Assembly: GCA_003228125.1 (NCBI GenBank)
Contig: QGNP01000001.1
Location: forward strand, 1-64,000
Source: Chloroflexota bacterium
GTDB lineage: Bacteria > Chloroflexota > Dehalococcoidia > UBA2979
Reading direction: 5' to 3'
Length of the DNA stretch: 64,000 nucleotides
Every line of letters starts with the position of its first letter. The first letter of the stretch is position 1. Positions 34,768 to 43,487 of this stretch are shown here, one piece after another. The position numbers and the translations under genes are program-made. The notes beneath the pieces are model-generated. The model worked only from the letters and a program-made list of their open reading frames with translations, did not search any database and was not told where the DNA came from.

Positions 34768-35664
34768 ATGTTATTTAGTGCTTGGCCAGCTCCTAGTAAA
34801 TGGGAATATATGCTAAATGATTGGCAATATTTAGCGTCTAAAAATTGGGATGGTTTATGGATGATGGATCATTTTATGGCTCCAAATAATCCACAAGACA
34901 ATCCAGTTTCTGAATCATTCACCTCTATTGCTGCATTGGGTTCATTAATAGACAATGTACGCATCGGAACTATGGTTGCAGGCAATACTTATCGTCATCC
35001 TGCTGTCTTGGCTAAGATGGCAGTAAATTTAGACCATATTACTAAAGGCCGTTTTATTTTAGGTATTGGATGTGGCTGGCAAGAATTAGAACACTCTGTT
35101 TTTGGTATTGATTTTCCTCCTATTAGCCAACGTGTCAAAATGTTAAATGAATCTGCTGATATACTAAGCAATCTATTAAGTGGGAATGAAGTTAATTTTT
35201 CTGGTGATTATTATAACTTATCTCAAGCGAAATTATCACCAGCCCCGTTGACTGATAAAATTCCTTTATTAATTGGCGGAGGTGGAGAAAAAGTTACTTT
35301 AAAGACCGTTGCAAAATTTGCTGATGCATGGAATATATGGGCCTCTCCTTCTTTATTTGAAAGGAAATTAGCAGTACTAACTAAGCATTGTGAATTAATT
35401 AATAGAGACGTATCAGAAATTCACAAAACAGTTGCTATTAATATTTTATTTTCAGATGATCGACAAAAAATTCAACAACTTAAAACGAACTCATGGTCAT
35501 TGATAGGTGGAAATATTGACGAAATTACTCAAAGAATTGGCGAGTTTATAAATATGGGCGTTAATGAAATTATTGTAGCAGCTTATAATAAAGATTCTTA
35601 TCAAAGAGTTAGCTTAGAGCAATTAGATATTTTTTCAGAAAATATTATTCCATTATTTAATTAG
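34768..35664 (+). CDS. LLM-class F420/flavin-dependent oxidoreductase
   Basis: A 298-residue luciferase-like TIM-barrel protein. Visible features are LWMMDHFMAP near the N-terminus, VRIGTMVAGNTYRHPAVLAK, GRFILGIGCGWQELEH and the C-terminal IPLLIGGGGEKVTL phosphate-binding strand. These match the F420-dependent LLM group better than FMN monooxygenases, which suits the F420 gene at the right edge. Substrate unknown. It overlaps the convergent M20 peptidase by 8 bases. Confidence 0.85.
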   Translation: MLFSAWPAPSKWEYMLNDWQYLASKNWDGLWMMDHFMAPNNPQDNPVSESFTSIAALGSLIDNVRIGTMVAGNTYRHPAVLAKMAVNLDHITKGRFILGIGCGWQELEHSVFGIDFPPISQRVKMLNESADILSNLLSGNEVNFSGDYYNLSQAKLSPAPLTDKIPLLIGGGGEKVTLKTVAKFADAWNIWASPSLFERKLAVLTKHCELINRDVSEIHKTVAINILFSDDRQKIQQLKTNSWSLIGGNIDEITQRIGEFINMGVNEIIVAAYNKDSYQRVSLEQLDIFSENIIPLFN

Positions 35665-36937
35665 CTATTTTTATACATAATTGGGAAATTATAGAATATG
35701 TCATTTCGCATCCCAAATAAAAATTATCTATAGTAATGTATTCATCATGATTATGAAATCCGTTTCTTTCTTCAGCAGAAAATAATGATGGGATAAACCC
35801 ATAGGCATTGATACCAATATTTCTTAAAAATCTATTATCAGTTGCATATGCAGATGTGAGTGGAAAAATTTTACTTTCTGGAAATTTTTTATTAATTGTT
35901 GATTGTATTATTTTGATTAATTCTGTATCCCATTCACAATTAATTTTCATATTTTTTTCATCTGTTGAAATACTTTCTACTAATATTTCAGGATTATTTA
36001 ATAATTTTTTAATCATTGTAATAAATCCTTCACGATTAATTGTACCAGGGAGCCTGCAATCAAGAATTGCCTCTGCTTTTGATGGAATTACATTGTGTTT
36101 ATTACCAGTATGGAGTTGTGTTATATTTATTGTTATTTGATTCATAGCAATGAGCTCTACATCATTAATTTTTTTATTTTCTTCAGCATTAAAAAACTGT
36201 TTATTTCCAGAAAATACGTGCTGATAGTTTGAATTGTGCCACTTATGTATTTTAGCTAATGCATTAGTCAGTTTTAGAGGCGCATTGTTGAAATTTGGCT
36301 GACTGCCATGGCCAGTTTCTCCAAAAGTAGTTATTTTTAATTGACATATTTCTTTTTCATTATTTGCAATTCCAAAGATAGGTTTATTATTGATTTCTAT
36401 ATCACTAAATCCGTAACCTCCTTCATTAAGAGAATATTCGATATTTAGTAATTCTGGCTTATTTTTTATTAGCCACGACATACCATACATCGAACCTATT
36501 TCTTCATCTGGCACAAGACAAAAAATGACATCTCTATTTAGTACTTGATTATTTTTTTTGAGAAGAAGAAATGCAATGAATTGCATTATCGTGCAACTCT
36601 TCATATCTATAGCACCTCTACCATAGATTTTATTATTTCTTATTTTTCCTCCAAATGGCTCTATGCTCCATTTATCTTTTTCTACTGGCACAACATCAGA
36701 ATGACTGCATAGCATTAATCCTTTTTTTGAATTATTTCCTTTAATTTTTGCATATAAGATTTTACGTTTGTTTGCAGTTGTAAAAGTTTGAAATTCTATT
36801 TGATTGATCTTTAAGTGATATTCAAAAAAATCTGTTGCTAAAATTTCATTACCAGGTGGATTTGAGGTATTAATTTTAAGATATTCTTGAAGCATTAATA
36901 ATGCTTGTTTGTTTATTTTATTCCAATCCATTTTCAT
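35657..36937 (-). CDS. M20 family metallopeptidase (ArgE/DapE-like)
   Basis: A 426-residue di-zinc hydrolase with all ligand motifs: LCSHSDVVPV, YGRGAIDMKS, the catalytic VPDEEIGSMYG, NEGGYG and C-terminal GFHNHDEYI. The lid domain (about residues 190-310) is present. Members remove acyl groups or cleave dipeptides; context does not fix the substrate. No signal peptide, so cytoplasmic. Confidence 0.9.
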   Translation of the reverse strand: MKMDWNKINKQALLMLQEYLKINTSNPPGNEILATDFFEYHLKINQIEFQTFTTANKRKILYAKIKGNNSKKGLMLCSHSDVVPVEKDKWSIEPFGGKIRNNKIYGRGAIDMKSCTIMQFIAFLLLKKNNQVLNRDVIFCLVPDEEIGSMYGMSWLIKNKPELLNIEYSLNEGGYGFSDIEINNKPIFGIANNEKEICQLKITTFGETGHGSQPNFNNAPLKLTNALAKIHKWHNSNYQHVFSGNKQFFNAEENKKINDVELIAMNQITINITQLHTGNKHNVIPSKAEAILDCRLPGTINREGFITMIKKLLNNPEILVESISTDEKNMKINCEWDTELIKIIQSTINKKFPESKIFPLTSAYATDNRFLRNIGINAYGFIPSLFSAEERNGFHNHDEYITIDNFYLGCEMTYSIISQLCIKIAN

Positions 36938-37022
36938 TTCTTAATTATAAAGGTAGTTTATTAATTACAGCTATGGCGTAGTGTTATTGATCGCTATATT
37001 TATATTATTCATTGGAGTTAGC

Positions 37023-37406
37023 ATGTCAGAAATTAAAAGAATTTGTTGGGTAGGACTAGGTGTGCTGTGTGTCATTATTGGTGCTATTGGAGTTATTGTT
37101 CCAGGCTTGCCTACAACAGTTTTTGTTTTAATCGCTCTTTGGGCATTTGCTAAGTCTTCTCCACGATTGTATAGATGGTTACTTAATAATAAAATTTTAG
37201 CCGGTAGTGCAAAGAAGTTCATGGAAACAGGCACTATGACAACGAAATTAAAAACTATAATTATTAGTTGCATTTTAATTTTTTGTTCTATCTCAATTCT
37301 TTTTATACTACCCCAAGGCTTAGTGACAATTAAGTCTATGATTTTTATTGTAGGAATCATTGGAATTTTATATATCTTGCATATTCCAGTAGCTAAAGAA
37401 AAATGA
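37023..37406 (+). CDS. DUF454 (YbaN-like) inner-membrane protein
   Basis: The family block GAIGVIVPGLPTTVFVLIALWAFAKSSPRLYRWLL is clear, followed by a KLKTIIIS segment and two further hydrophobic stretches, giving three to four spans. DUF454/YbaN proteins have no known function. The ATG at 37023 follows a TTGGAG box and gives 127 residues; the open frame extends back to 36981, but those residues are not needed for the family. Confidence 0.82.
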   Translation: MSEIKRICWVGLGVLCVIIGAIGVIVPGLPTTVFVLIALWAFAKSSPRLYRWLLNNKILAGSAKKFMETGTMTTKLKTIIISCILIFCSISILFILPQGLVTIKSMIFIVGIIGILYILHIPVAKEK

Positions 37407-37454
37407 TTTGAATTCCTATGTTATTTGTTGAATAATATATTTATAAAGTATAAA

Positions 37455-37530
37455 TGGTGCGCTCGGTAGGATTCGAACCTACGACCTGCGGATTAGAAGT
37501 CCGCTGCTCTATCCACTGAGCTACGAGCGC
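37455..37530 (-). tRNA. tRNA-Arg (anticodon TCT)
   Basis: The complementary strand forms a complete cloverleaf. The acceptor stem GCGCTCG pairs with CGAGCGC, the D loop contains AGTGGATAGA, the anticodon loop is CTTCTAA with TCT, and the T arm has GTTCGAATC. Discriminator A and an encoded CCA follow. 76 bases. Confidence 0.97.
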
Positions 37531-37561
37531 ATAATAATTATCCATAGATAGAATATATTAT

Positions 37562-38512
37562 ATGAATATACATAATAATTTAACTGGTTCCAAGGTTCTA
37601 GTCACTGGTGGGCAAGGTTTTGTTGCTCAACATTTAAATTTAAGCCTATCTTCTATAGGAGCAAAAGTTTATACATTAGACATAATACCTCCTAAGCATT
37701 CATCCAATAATCCTAATGTTATTCAAATTACATCTGATATTCTTGATTTTGAAAGCATGGAATTAATTTTTAAAAAAATAAAACCTGATTTTGTTTTTCA
37801 TTTAGCAGCTAAAGTTTCAGTTCTTGATTCAGAGAAATTTCCTGATGAATATATATTGATTAATGAGGATGGGAGTGAAAATATTGCCACACTTTGTGCT
37901 CAGTATAATGTAAAGAAAGTTATTTTTTTCTCTACGGGCGGCGCTATGTATAATTATCATTTTACTATTAATGAAAAAACAAAACCAAATCCTATATCTG
38001 TATATGGCAGGAATAAGCTTAATGCTGAAATAATAATGAATAAAATTCTATTAAAAAGCCATAGTAATTTTTCGATTATTAGGCCTGCTAACATTTATGG
38101 CCCAAGTATTAATTATAATCATTGGAAACCTCATGGAGTTATAGATATTTTTATAAAAAATATGATGGAAAAAAATGATGTTATAATATTTGGTGATTGT
38201 TCAAGAGATTATATATATGTTGAAGATGTTATTAAGATAGCTATAGCTACATTATTTTTAGACATTCCAATTGTTCTTGCTGGTTCTGGTAAAAGTATTA
38301 ATACGAAAGATTTATTTCATAAAATATCTAAATATCTTCATTATGATTTAGATCCTATAATAAAAAATATTCGTCATAATGAAGTTAAAAGTATAAGCTT
38401 TAATGTTGACAAAGTGATTGAAAGTTTATCAATAATGGACTTAGTATTACTTGATGAGGGTTTATTAAGAACCATTAATCAATTGAAAAAAAATTACAAG
38501 GATATTTTATAA
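37562..38512 (+). CDS. NAD-dependent epimerase/dehydratase
   Basis: A 316-residue extended SDR. The Rossmann motif is VLVTGGQGFVAQHL, the FHLAAKVSV block follows, and the catalytic pair is Tyr-x3-Lys in SVYGRNKLNAE with an upstream FFSTGGAMY. Members act on nucleotide sugars or similar. Only one gene follows, a solute-binding protein whose ATG overlaps this stop (TAATG), so translation is probably coupled. Confidence 0.88.
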   Translation: MNIHNNLTGSKVLVTGGQGFVAQHLNLSLSSIGAKVYTLDIIPPKHSSNNPNVIQITSDILDFESMELIFKKIKPDFVFHLAAKVSVLDSEKFPDEYILINEDGSENIATLCAQYNVKKVIFFSTGGAMYNYHFTINEKTKPNPISVYGRNKLNAEIIMNKILLKSHSNFSIIRPANIYGPSINYNHWKPHGVIDIFIKNMMEKNDVIIFGDCSRDYIYVEDVIKIAIATLFLDIPIVLAGSGKSINTKDLFHKISKYLHYDLDPIIKNIRHNEVKSISFNVDKVIESLSIMDLVLLDEGLLRTINQLKKNYKDIL

Positions 38513-40041
38513 TGAACAAAACTTTACGTGTTGCAGTAAAAACTACGCCTACAATTTTTGATGTTGAACAACCTGCTGGCTTTGGTGACGATCTAGGGTC
38601 AGATTTATTTGGCAGTTTTTATGATCAATTAGTTTCTCCATCGACTTATTTTGACCCTAAGGGTTTTTCCCGATTAGATTGGCATAATTTGAAAAATGTC
38701 TTAGCAGAGAAATGGTGGTTTGCTGATGATAAATTGGCATGTTATTTTCAAATTAGAAAAAATATCATGAGTAAAGATGGCAATGAATTAACAGCTGATT
38801 CTGTGCTCTGGGGGTGGGAAAGAGCTTTTGCATTACGTGATGTTGGTAAATGGGTTGCACGTCTTGGGTCAGTACAAGAATTTGAGAATATAGAAGTTGT
38901 TGATAAATATGTAATTAAATTTAACTTAACTTCACCTAATCCAGCTTTACCACGATTAATGTGCCAGAATGCTCCTTCAGTTTATGACATTGAAATTTTG
39001 AAAAATAAATTAACCAAAGATGATCCATGGGGTAAAAATATAATATCATCGGAATCTTTTGGCTTTGGTCCATATATCTTTAGTTCTGTTACCAATGATA
39101 CAGTGTCAATAAAGTCACATGAAAATTATTGGCAAGGAGCGCCATCTATAAAAAATATCGATATGATACGTTATGACGATCATCAAAAATCAATAGATGC
39201 TCTTATGTCAGGTGAGATTGATCTTATGCCCGGAGTTTTAGATAAAGATCTTAGTACAATTGCTAAAAATAATAATCTTACAGTTAATATGAATGCGATG
39301 CATGCAGGAATGTTTTTACATCTTGATCCTGAATTTCCCCCATTAAATGACATTAAAGTTAGGCAAGCTTTTGCCCATGCTATTCCAATTGATGATGTTA
39401 TTGGACAGATTTATCAAGGCAATGTAGATCGATGGAATAGTTTTGTTAAAATTGAAAGTCCTGGCTACGATCACTCTACATGGCCATATGAATATAATAT
39501 TAAAAAAGCAGTGCAATTGCTTCACTCATCATCTGCTCCAGATGGCTTTGAAGCAGATTTTTATGTATTTCCTGGTGATGGTTTTTTTGAATCTGCAAAA
39601 TTTATTGCTAATTCTTTATCAGAAATAGGTATTAAATTAAATATTTTATCAGGTGATGATGTTACTGATAGAAACAAACAAATGAGAGAAGAAGGACATG
39701 TTGCTCCAATTATGATGCGAGGAAGCACAGATGGTAGGGGGATGCGAGTTGCTGATCCAATGTACGCTTTTTATCATGATTTTGGACCTGGGCGCATGCG
39801 GTTATTTCCATTTAGATATCACAATGAAGAATTTTTTAATGAATTGGCAAAATTGCCTCAAGTTGGACATGGACAACAATGGGTGCAGCAAGTAAAAAAA
39901 TTACAAATACTATTGAATCAAGATGCTGTCATGATTCCTATATGTAATCAAATTTATAAGATTGCCCATACAGTAAACATTGATGGTTGCAGACAACTAC
40001 CTGACAATCGTTTGCCTTTTGGTGATATGCATTGGAAATAA
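38512..40041 (+). CDS. Oligopeptide-type ABC substrate-binding protein without a signal peptide
   Basis: A 509-residue family-5 solute-binding protein (DppA/OppA-like): IRKNIMSKDGNELTADSVLW is the signature, with GFGPYIFSS, IDALMSGEIDLMPG and VRQAFAHAIPIDDV typical. It begins directly with MNKTLRVAVKTTPTIF, the start of the mature fold, and the frame cannot extend because it overlaps the epimerase. No signal peptide, lipobox or Tat motif is present and no permease gene is nearby. It may act in the cytoplasm or have a mis-placed start; the former is more consistent with the overlap. Confidence 0.85.
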   Translation: MNKTLRVAVKTTPTIFDVEQPAGFGDDLGSDLFGSFYDQLVSPSTYFDPKGFSRLDWHNLKNVLAEKWWFADDKLACYFQIRKNIMSKDGNELTADSVLWGWERAFALRDVGKWVARLGSVQEFENIEVVDKYVIKFNLTSPNPALPRLMCQNAPSVYDIEILKNKLTKDDPWGKNIISSESFGFGPYIFSSVTNDTVSIKSHENYWQGAPSIKNIDMIRYDDHQKSIDALMSGEIDLMPGVLDKDLSTIAKNNNLTVNMNAMHAGMFLHLDPEFPPLNDIKVRQAFAHAIPIDDVIGQIYQGNVDRWNSFVKIESPGYDHSTWPYEYNIKKAVQLLHSSSAPDGFEADFYVFPGDGFFESAKFIANSLSEIGIKLNILSGDDVTDRNKQMREEGHVAPIMMRGSTDGRGMRVADPMYAFYHDFGPGRMRLFPFRYHNEEFFNELAKLPQVGHGQQWVQQVKKLQILLNQDAVMIPICNQIYKIAHTVNIDGCRQLPDNRLPFGDMHWK

Positions 40042-40050
40042 TTGATTCAT

Positions 40051-40845
40051 TTATCCAAAAGTAATTTTTAATTCATGACGATATATTTTGTTCCAGTAAG
40101 GAATAACGAATTTATTAACAAATTCTTTGTGCTCTTTGCTATTTCTGTAATTGTCTAGATCTTCTTGGTTTTTAAATTCAGCGATGAAACCAAAATTTGG
40201 TGCTTCGTTAATTTTTTCATAAGGCAATGGCCCTGTACCTCTTGGAACTAATCTATCTTCATGTACTAAGCACTCACTGCCATTAGTACCTAAAAATTTT
40301 CTTCCAAAAGATAGGTAGCCTATATTTGGTATTGTATCTTTAAATTTTTTCATTTCTTGAAACATTTTAGTCACAATTTTTTCAGGAACATCTTCATTCA
40401 TTTCCCATAAAACCATATGCAATATTGATGCTTCTCCAAAAATACTAGAGTTTTGAAAAGTAAAGGCTGATTCATGTAAAAAATCTGTTGCTAAGTATTT
40501 TGACCACATTGTGGCACATACATCCCATGCAAAACCTGATTTTCCATGGGATGCTTGAGGATTATCATGTGCTTCAGAAGAGATATATCGTTTATATGAT
40601 TCTTCATCTTGAAAATCCATTATAAAAAAAGAATTGTAAGCTGGGGCAATTTTCTTAAAGCCATCAGAATCTTTAATAAAAACCCCACTTTGCGACTCTT
40701 CTTTTTTTTCATTAGGCAGTAAATAGCCATATATCATCTTTTTCATATCATTGGCATTTTCATTCTGCATTCTTTGCATGCCTGATTCTATCAAATCTCT
40801 TTTTGCTTGATTATTTTCATCCCATAGCAATATGTGAAAAAACAT
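40051..40845 (-). CDS. Dabb-like (stress-responsive alpha/beta barrel) protein
   Basis: A 264-residue cytoplasmic protein with a C-terminal Dabb-type domain (LHMVLWEMNEDVPEKIVTKM, later FGFIAEFKNQEDLDNYRNS with KEHKEFV), and an N-terminal half that looks like a divergent second copy (MFFHILLWDE, SFFIMDFQDEESYKRY). Dabb domains form dimeric alpha-beta barrels, some of them enzymes such as polyketide cyclases. The tandem arrangement would form an intramolecular barrel. It is part of a minus-strand set with a NIPSNAP protein, an alpha/beta hydrolase and an acyl-CoA dehydrogenase-like protein. Confidence 0.7.
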   Translation of the reverse strand: MFFHILLWDENNQAKRDLIESGMQRMQNENANDMKKMIYGYLLPNEKKEESQSGVFIKDSDGFKKIAPAYNSFFIMDFQDEESYKRYISSEAHDNPQASHGKSGFAWDVCATMWSKYLATDFLHESAFTFQNSSIFGEASILHMVLWEMNEDVPEKIVTKMFQEMKKFKDTIPNIGYLSFGRKFLGTNGSECLVHEDRLVPRGTGPLPYEKINEAPNFGFIAEFKNQEDLDNYRNSKEHKEFVNKFVIPYWNKIYRHELKITFG

Positions 40846-40857
40846 TATTTTCCTTAA

Positions 40858-41223
40858 TTAAACTTTTCTTCCAGGGGGAACGTACTCATTTAACAATTTA
40901 CCTGATATTTGCTCAACATTCAAATTGTTAGTAAAATTATTTAATTCAAATAATTGCACATTAATTGAATTAATCATGCTGTATGCTTCATCTTTTAACT
41001 CATTGTTCCATCGATCGCTTTCAAAAAATGCTTTGTATTGTATCGCTTGTTCTTTTGTATCTTGAAATGTTCTTATCCAAATAAAATTATCTTTTTCAAA
41101 TTTATAATCTATAATATGCATATTTAATGATTTCATCATTGGCAGTGATTTTTTTTCAAACCAATATAAAAAATTATCTTTCTCAATTGGTTTAATAGCG
41201 TATGTTCTAAATTCAATTAACAT
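40858..41223 (-). CDS. NIPSNAP family protein
   Basis: A 121-residue ferredoxin-like alpha/beta barrel protein: the start MLIEFRTYAIKPIEKDNF and FIWIRTFQDTKEQ are typical of NIPSNAP. Functions are poorly known; bacterial copies often accompany catabolic genes. It sits 12 bases from the Dabb gene and 19 bases from the alpha/beta hydrolase, on the same strand. Confidence 0.75.
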   Translation of the reverse strand: MLIEFRTYAIKPIEKDNFLYWFEKKSLPMMKSLNMHIIDYKFEKDNFIWIRTFQDTKEQAIQYKAFFESDRWNNELKDEAYSMINSINVQLFELNNFTNNLNVEQISGKLLNEYVPPGRKV

Positions 41224-41242
41224 AATTAATTCCTAATTTTTT

Positions 41243-42082
41243 TTATTTAGAGACGAATTCCATAATAGCTTGCATCCATTTATTTGGATCTTGATTATGC
41301 GTGAACATCCCCTGAGATATATTTTTATTTGTATTTAGTTGCACTAATAAACTAGTTTTTAACGCATCAGATATTTTTTTACCCACGTTCAGTAATTTAC
41401 TTTCAGTCCCATATATTAATAAAGTAGGAACTTTTATTTTTGCTCCATTTTCTACTGAATCATAAGAGCAAAGTGCATAAGGCCCCGCACCTTCCCATCC
41501 CATATTCCCATAAATTTCACACCCATCTGCAGAATTGACTATAAGAGTATCAATGAATTTTTGAGTTATCATTTTGATATCTGCATGTTCATGATTGCCT
41601 CCTGATTTTTCCCAGAGTTTAATGAGATGTCCTCCATTTTCTTCTGCTGGATAATAGCTATGAATTTTTGATTGTAATTCAATTCCTTCTGGATTAGCGT
41701 AATTACCTACTTCATCGAGAATCAGATGATCAATTCTTTCTTGATTATTAATTGCAACTTCAATAGCTATAATTCCACCAGTATGTGTTCCAAATAAATC
41801 AAAGTTATCAATTGCTAAGCCATCTAGAAACCATTGCACTGATTGGGCATATTCTTGTATGGTTGTATAAGGTTTATGAGGCTTAGATGATTCTCCATAA
41901 CCGATTGTAGTCATTGCTATTAATCTACGATTTTTAGGGAAAAGAGAAAAATAGTTTGCAAAATAAGCAGATGAAACTGGAGTAGCATGCATAAAGATAA
42001 TTGGCTTTCCTTCACCGATTTCTCTGTATTCAATTTGTCCATCAGGAGTATTAACAAATCCTCTTTTAATATTCATTAGCAT
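41243..42082 (-). CDS. Alpha/beta hydrolase-fold protein with His at the nucleophile position
   Basis: A 279-residue alpha/beta hydrolase: IIFMHATPVSSAYFA oxyanion strand, and GYGESSKPHKPYT after strand 4. The nucleophile elbow reads G98-T99-H100-T101-G102, where G-x-Ser-x-G is expected, so Ser is replaced by His. GxHTG forms exist in other bacterial homologues. Activity by a normal Ser mechanism is unlikely; a Thr101-based or non-hydrolytic role is possible. A Dabb-NIPSNAP-hydrolase-dehydrogenase set surrounds it. Confidence 0.8.
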   Translation of the reverse strand: MLMNIKRGFVNTPDGQIEYREIGEGKPIIFMHATPVSSAYFANYFSLFPKNRRLIAMTTIGYGESSKPHKPYTTIQEYAQSVQWFLDGLAIDNFDLFGTHTGGIIAIEVAINNQERIDHLILDEVGNYANPEGIELQSKIHSYYPAEENGGHLIKLWEKSGGNHEHADIKMITQKFIDTLIVNSADGCEIYGNMGWEGAGPYALCSYDSVENGAKIKVPTLLIYGTESKLLNVGKKISDALKTSLLVQLNTNKNISQGMFTHNQDPNKWMQAIMEFVSK

Positions 42083-42109
42083 CCTTAATATAAAAAATTG
42101 TTATTTATA

Positions 42110-43291
42110 TTATAACCTAAAATCTTTTTTATTATTTATTAAACTGAAATCAGCGATAGTCTCTAGTGCTCTAGATTCAATAGGAGGGTTGATTAGACCT
42201 GAACGAGCATCTCTAAATAATCTTTCAAATTCATGATTTTTTTCTAAAGCTATTCCACCAACAAGGCGCATCACTTTATCTGTAACAAATACAGCTGTTT
42301 CAGTAGCTTCTCTTTTTGCTGCTACTATATAGGGGTATATTTCTTTTCGTGGTATTTTTTTATCTTCCCATGATTGTGTAATATTGATTAAAAAACTTTT
42401 TGCAATCATAATTCTTGATTCTATTTCCCCAAGTTGATATTTAATAAAAGGTATTTCAGAAATTGATTTTTCATATCCAGACGGCCTCCTATTTTGTAAA
42501 AATACTATAAGTTTATTCCTGGCTTCAATTGCTATTCCCATACTTGTTGCAGCGATAATCAAAGGAAACCAAGCATTAATTGGGATTTTTTCATATTTTT
42601 TTGATTTTCCATGTTCATAGAGTATGTCTGTTTTTTTAATTAATACATTTTTAAAAATTACTTCATGAGATTCTGTCGAACGCATGCCTAATCCATTCCA
42701 ATTTTTGTTTATTGAAATACCCGGACTATTTGTTCGTATGAGCACTCTGCATAGTCTATTAGTTTCTTTGTTTATTGCATAAACAACCATAAATGTTAAA
42801 CCTGTCGATAGTGTTGCCCAATTTTTTTTACCATTTAGTCTCAATTTATTTAAACTATCAATGGAAATTTCTGTAGTAGGCAGACCTCCATTTTTTGGAG
42901 AACCTAACTCAGCTTCTGATGCAATATTATTTATTAACAGACCATTTTGAACAATACTTGTAAATATTGATTCTCTTTGTTTTTTTGACCAAAGAAAATT
43001 TTCTGATTCATAACCACATACTATAGTATGCATTCCAATGCCCAGTGCAGTCGATGCGTCGCCTTTTGCAAGTTCTAATTGAGCCAATATAATTGTAGGC
43101 ATGCTAATGTTTAGCCCACCTAATGATTTAGGAATTGCCAAAGTTAAATATTTTTTCTTAATTAATAAAGTAAAGTTTTGTTCTTGAAATTGTGGATTTT
43201 CGTCGTAATACAATGCCTTTTTTTTTATTGTTTTAGAGATTATTCTAGCGATGTTAAGTATTTTTTCTTCTTCAAGTTCTTGTTTATTCAT
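42110..43291 (-). CDS. Acyl-CoA dehydrogenase-fold flavoprotein
   Basis: A 393-residue protein with the ACAD fold: IPKSLGGLNISMPTIILAQLE, GDASTALGIGMHT, EAELGSPKNGG and the C-terminal MRLVGGIALEKNHEFERLFRDARSGL. The usual Glu catalytic base of classical acyl-CoA dehydrogenases is not evident. SGLINPPIESRALE at the end resembles the DszC/SfnB-type monooxygenase group as much as dehydrogenases. Either reaction is possible. First gene of the minus-strand set. Confidence 0.75.
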   Translation of the reverse strand: MNKQELEEEKILNIARIISKTIKKKALYYDENPQFQEQNFTLLIKKKYLTLAIPKSLGGLNISMPTIILAQLELAKGDASTALGIGMHTIVCGYESENFLWSKKQRESIFTSIVQNGLLINNIASEAELGSPKNGGLPTTEISIDSLNKLRLNGKKNWATLSTGLTFMVVYAINKETNRLCRVLIRTNSPGISINKNWNGLGMRSTESHEVIFKNVLIKKTDILYEHGKSKKYEKIPINAWFPLIIAATSMGIAIEARNKLIVFLQNRRPSGYEKSISEIPFIKYQLGEIESRIMIAKSFLINITQSWEDKKIPRKEIYPYIVAAKREATETAVFVTDKVMRLVGGIALEKNHEFERLFRDARSGLINPPIESRALETIADFSLINNKKDFRL

Positions 43292-43371
43292 TTAATCCTT
43301 ATTGAATAATAAATCGTATAATTTATTATAGTTAATAAATAGCTTCTTGTATATTTTAGGGTATGCTGAAA

Positions 43372-43487
43372 GCAAACCTGTTTTTTTTTGGATGCATACA
43401 ACATGGAAAATTCAATATTTGTTTTAATTACTATAGTAGGGATATCTATAGCAATAGTTGACGTATATTTAAAAAAAACAGGTTTGC
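43372..43487 (+). repeat. 17-bp perfect inverted repeat spanning the antiporter start
   Basis: GCAAACCTGTTTTTTTT at 43372-43388 is the exact reverse complement of 43471-43487. The 82-base interval contains the antiporter ATG (43403). The right arm encodes residues KKTGL. In mRNA the arms could pair and enclose the start codon. Confidence 0.85.
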
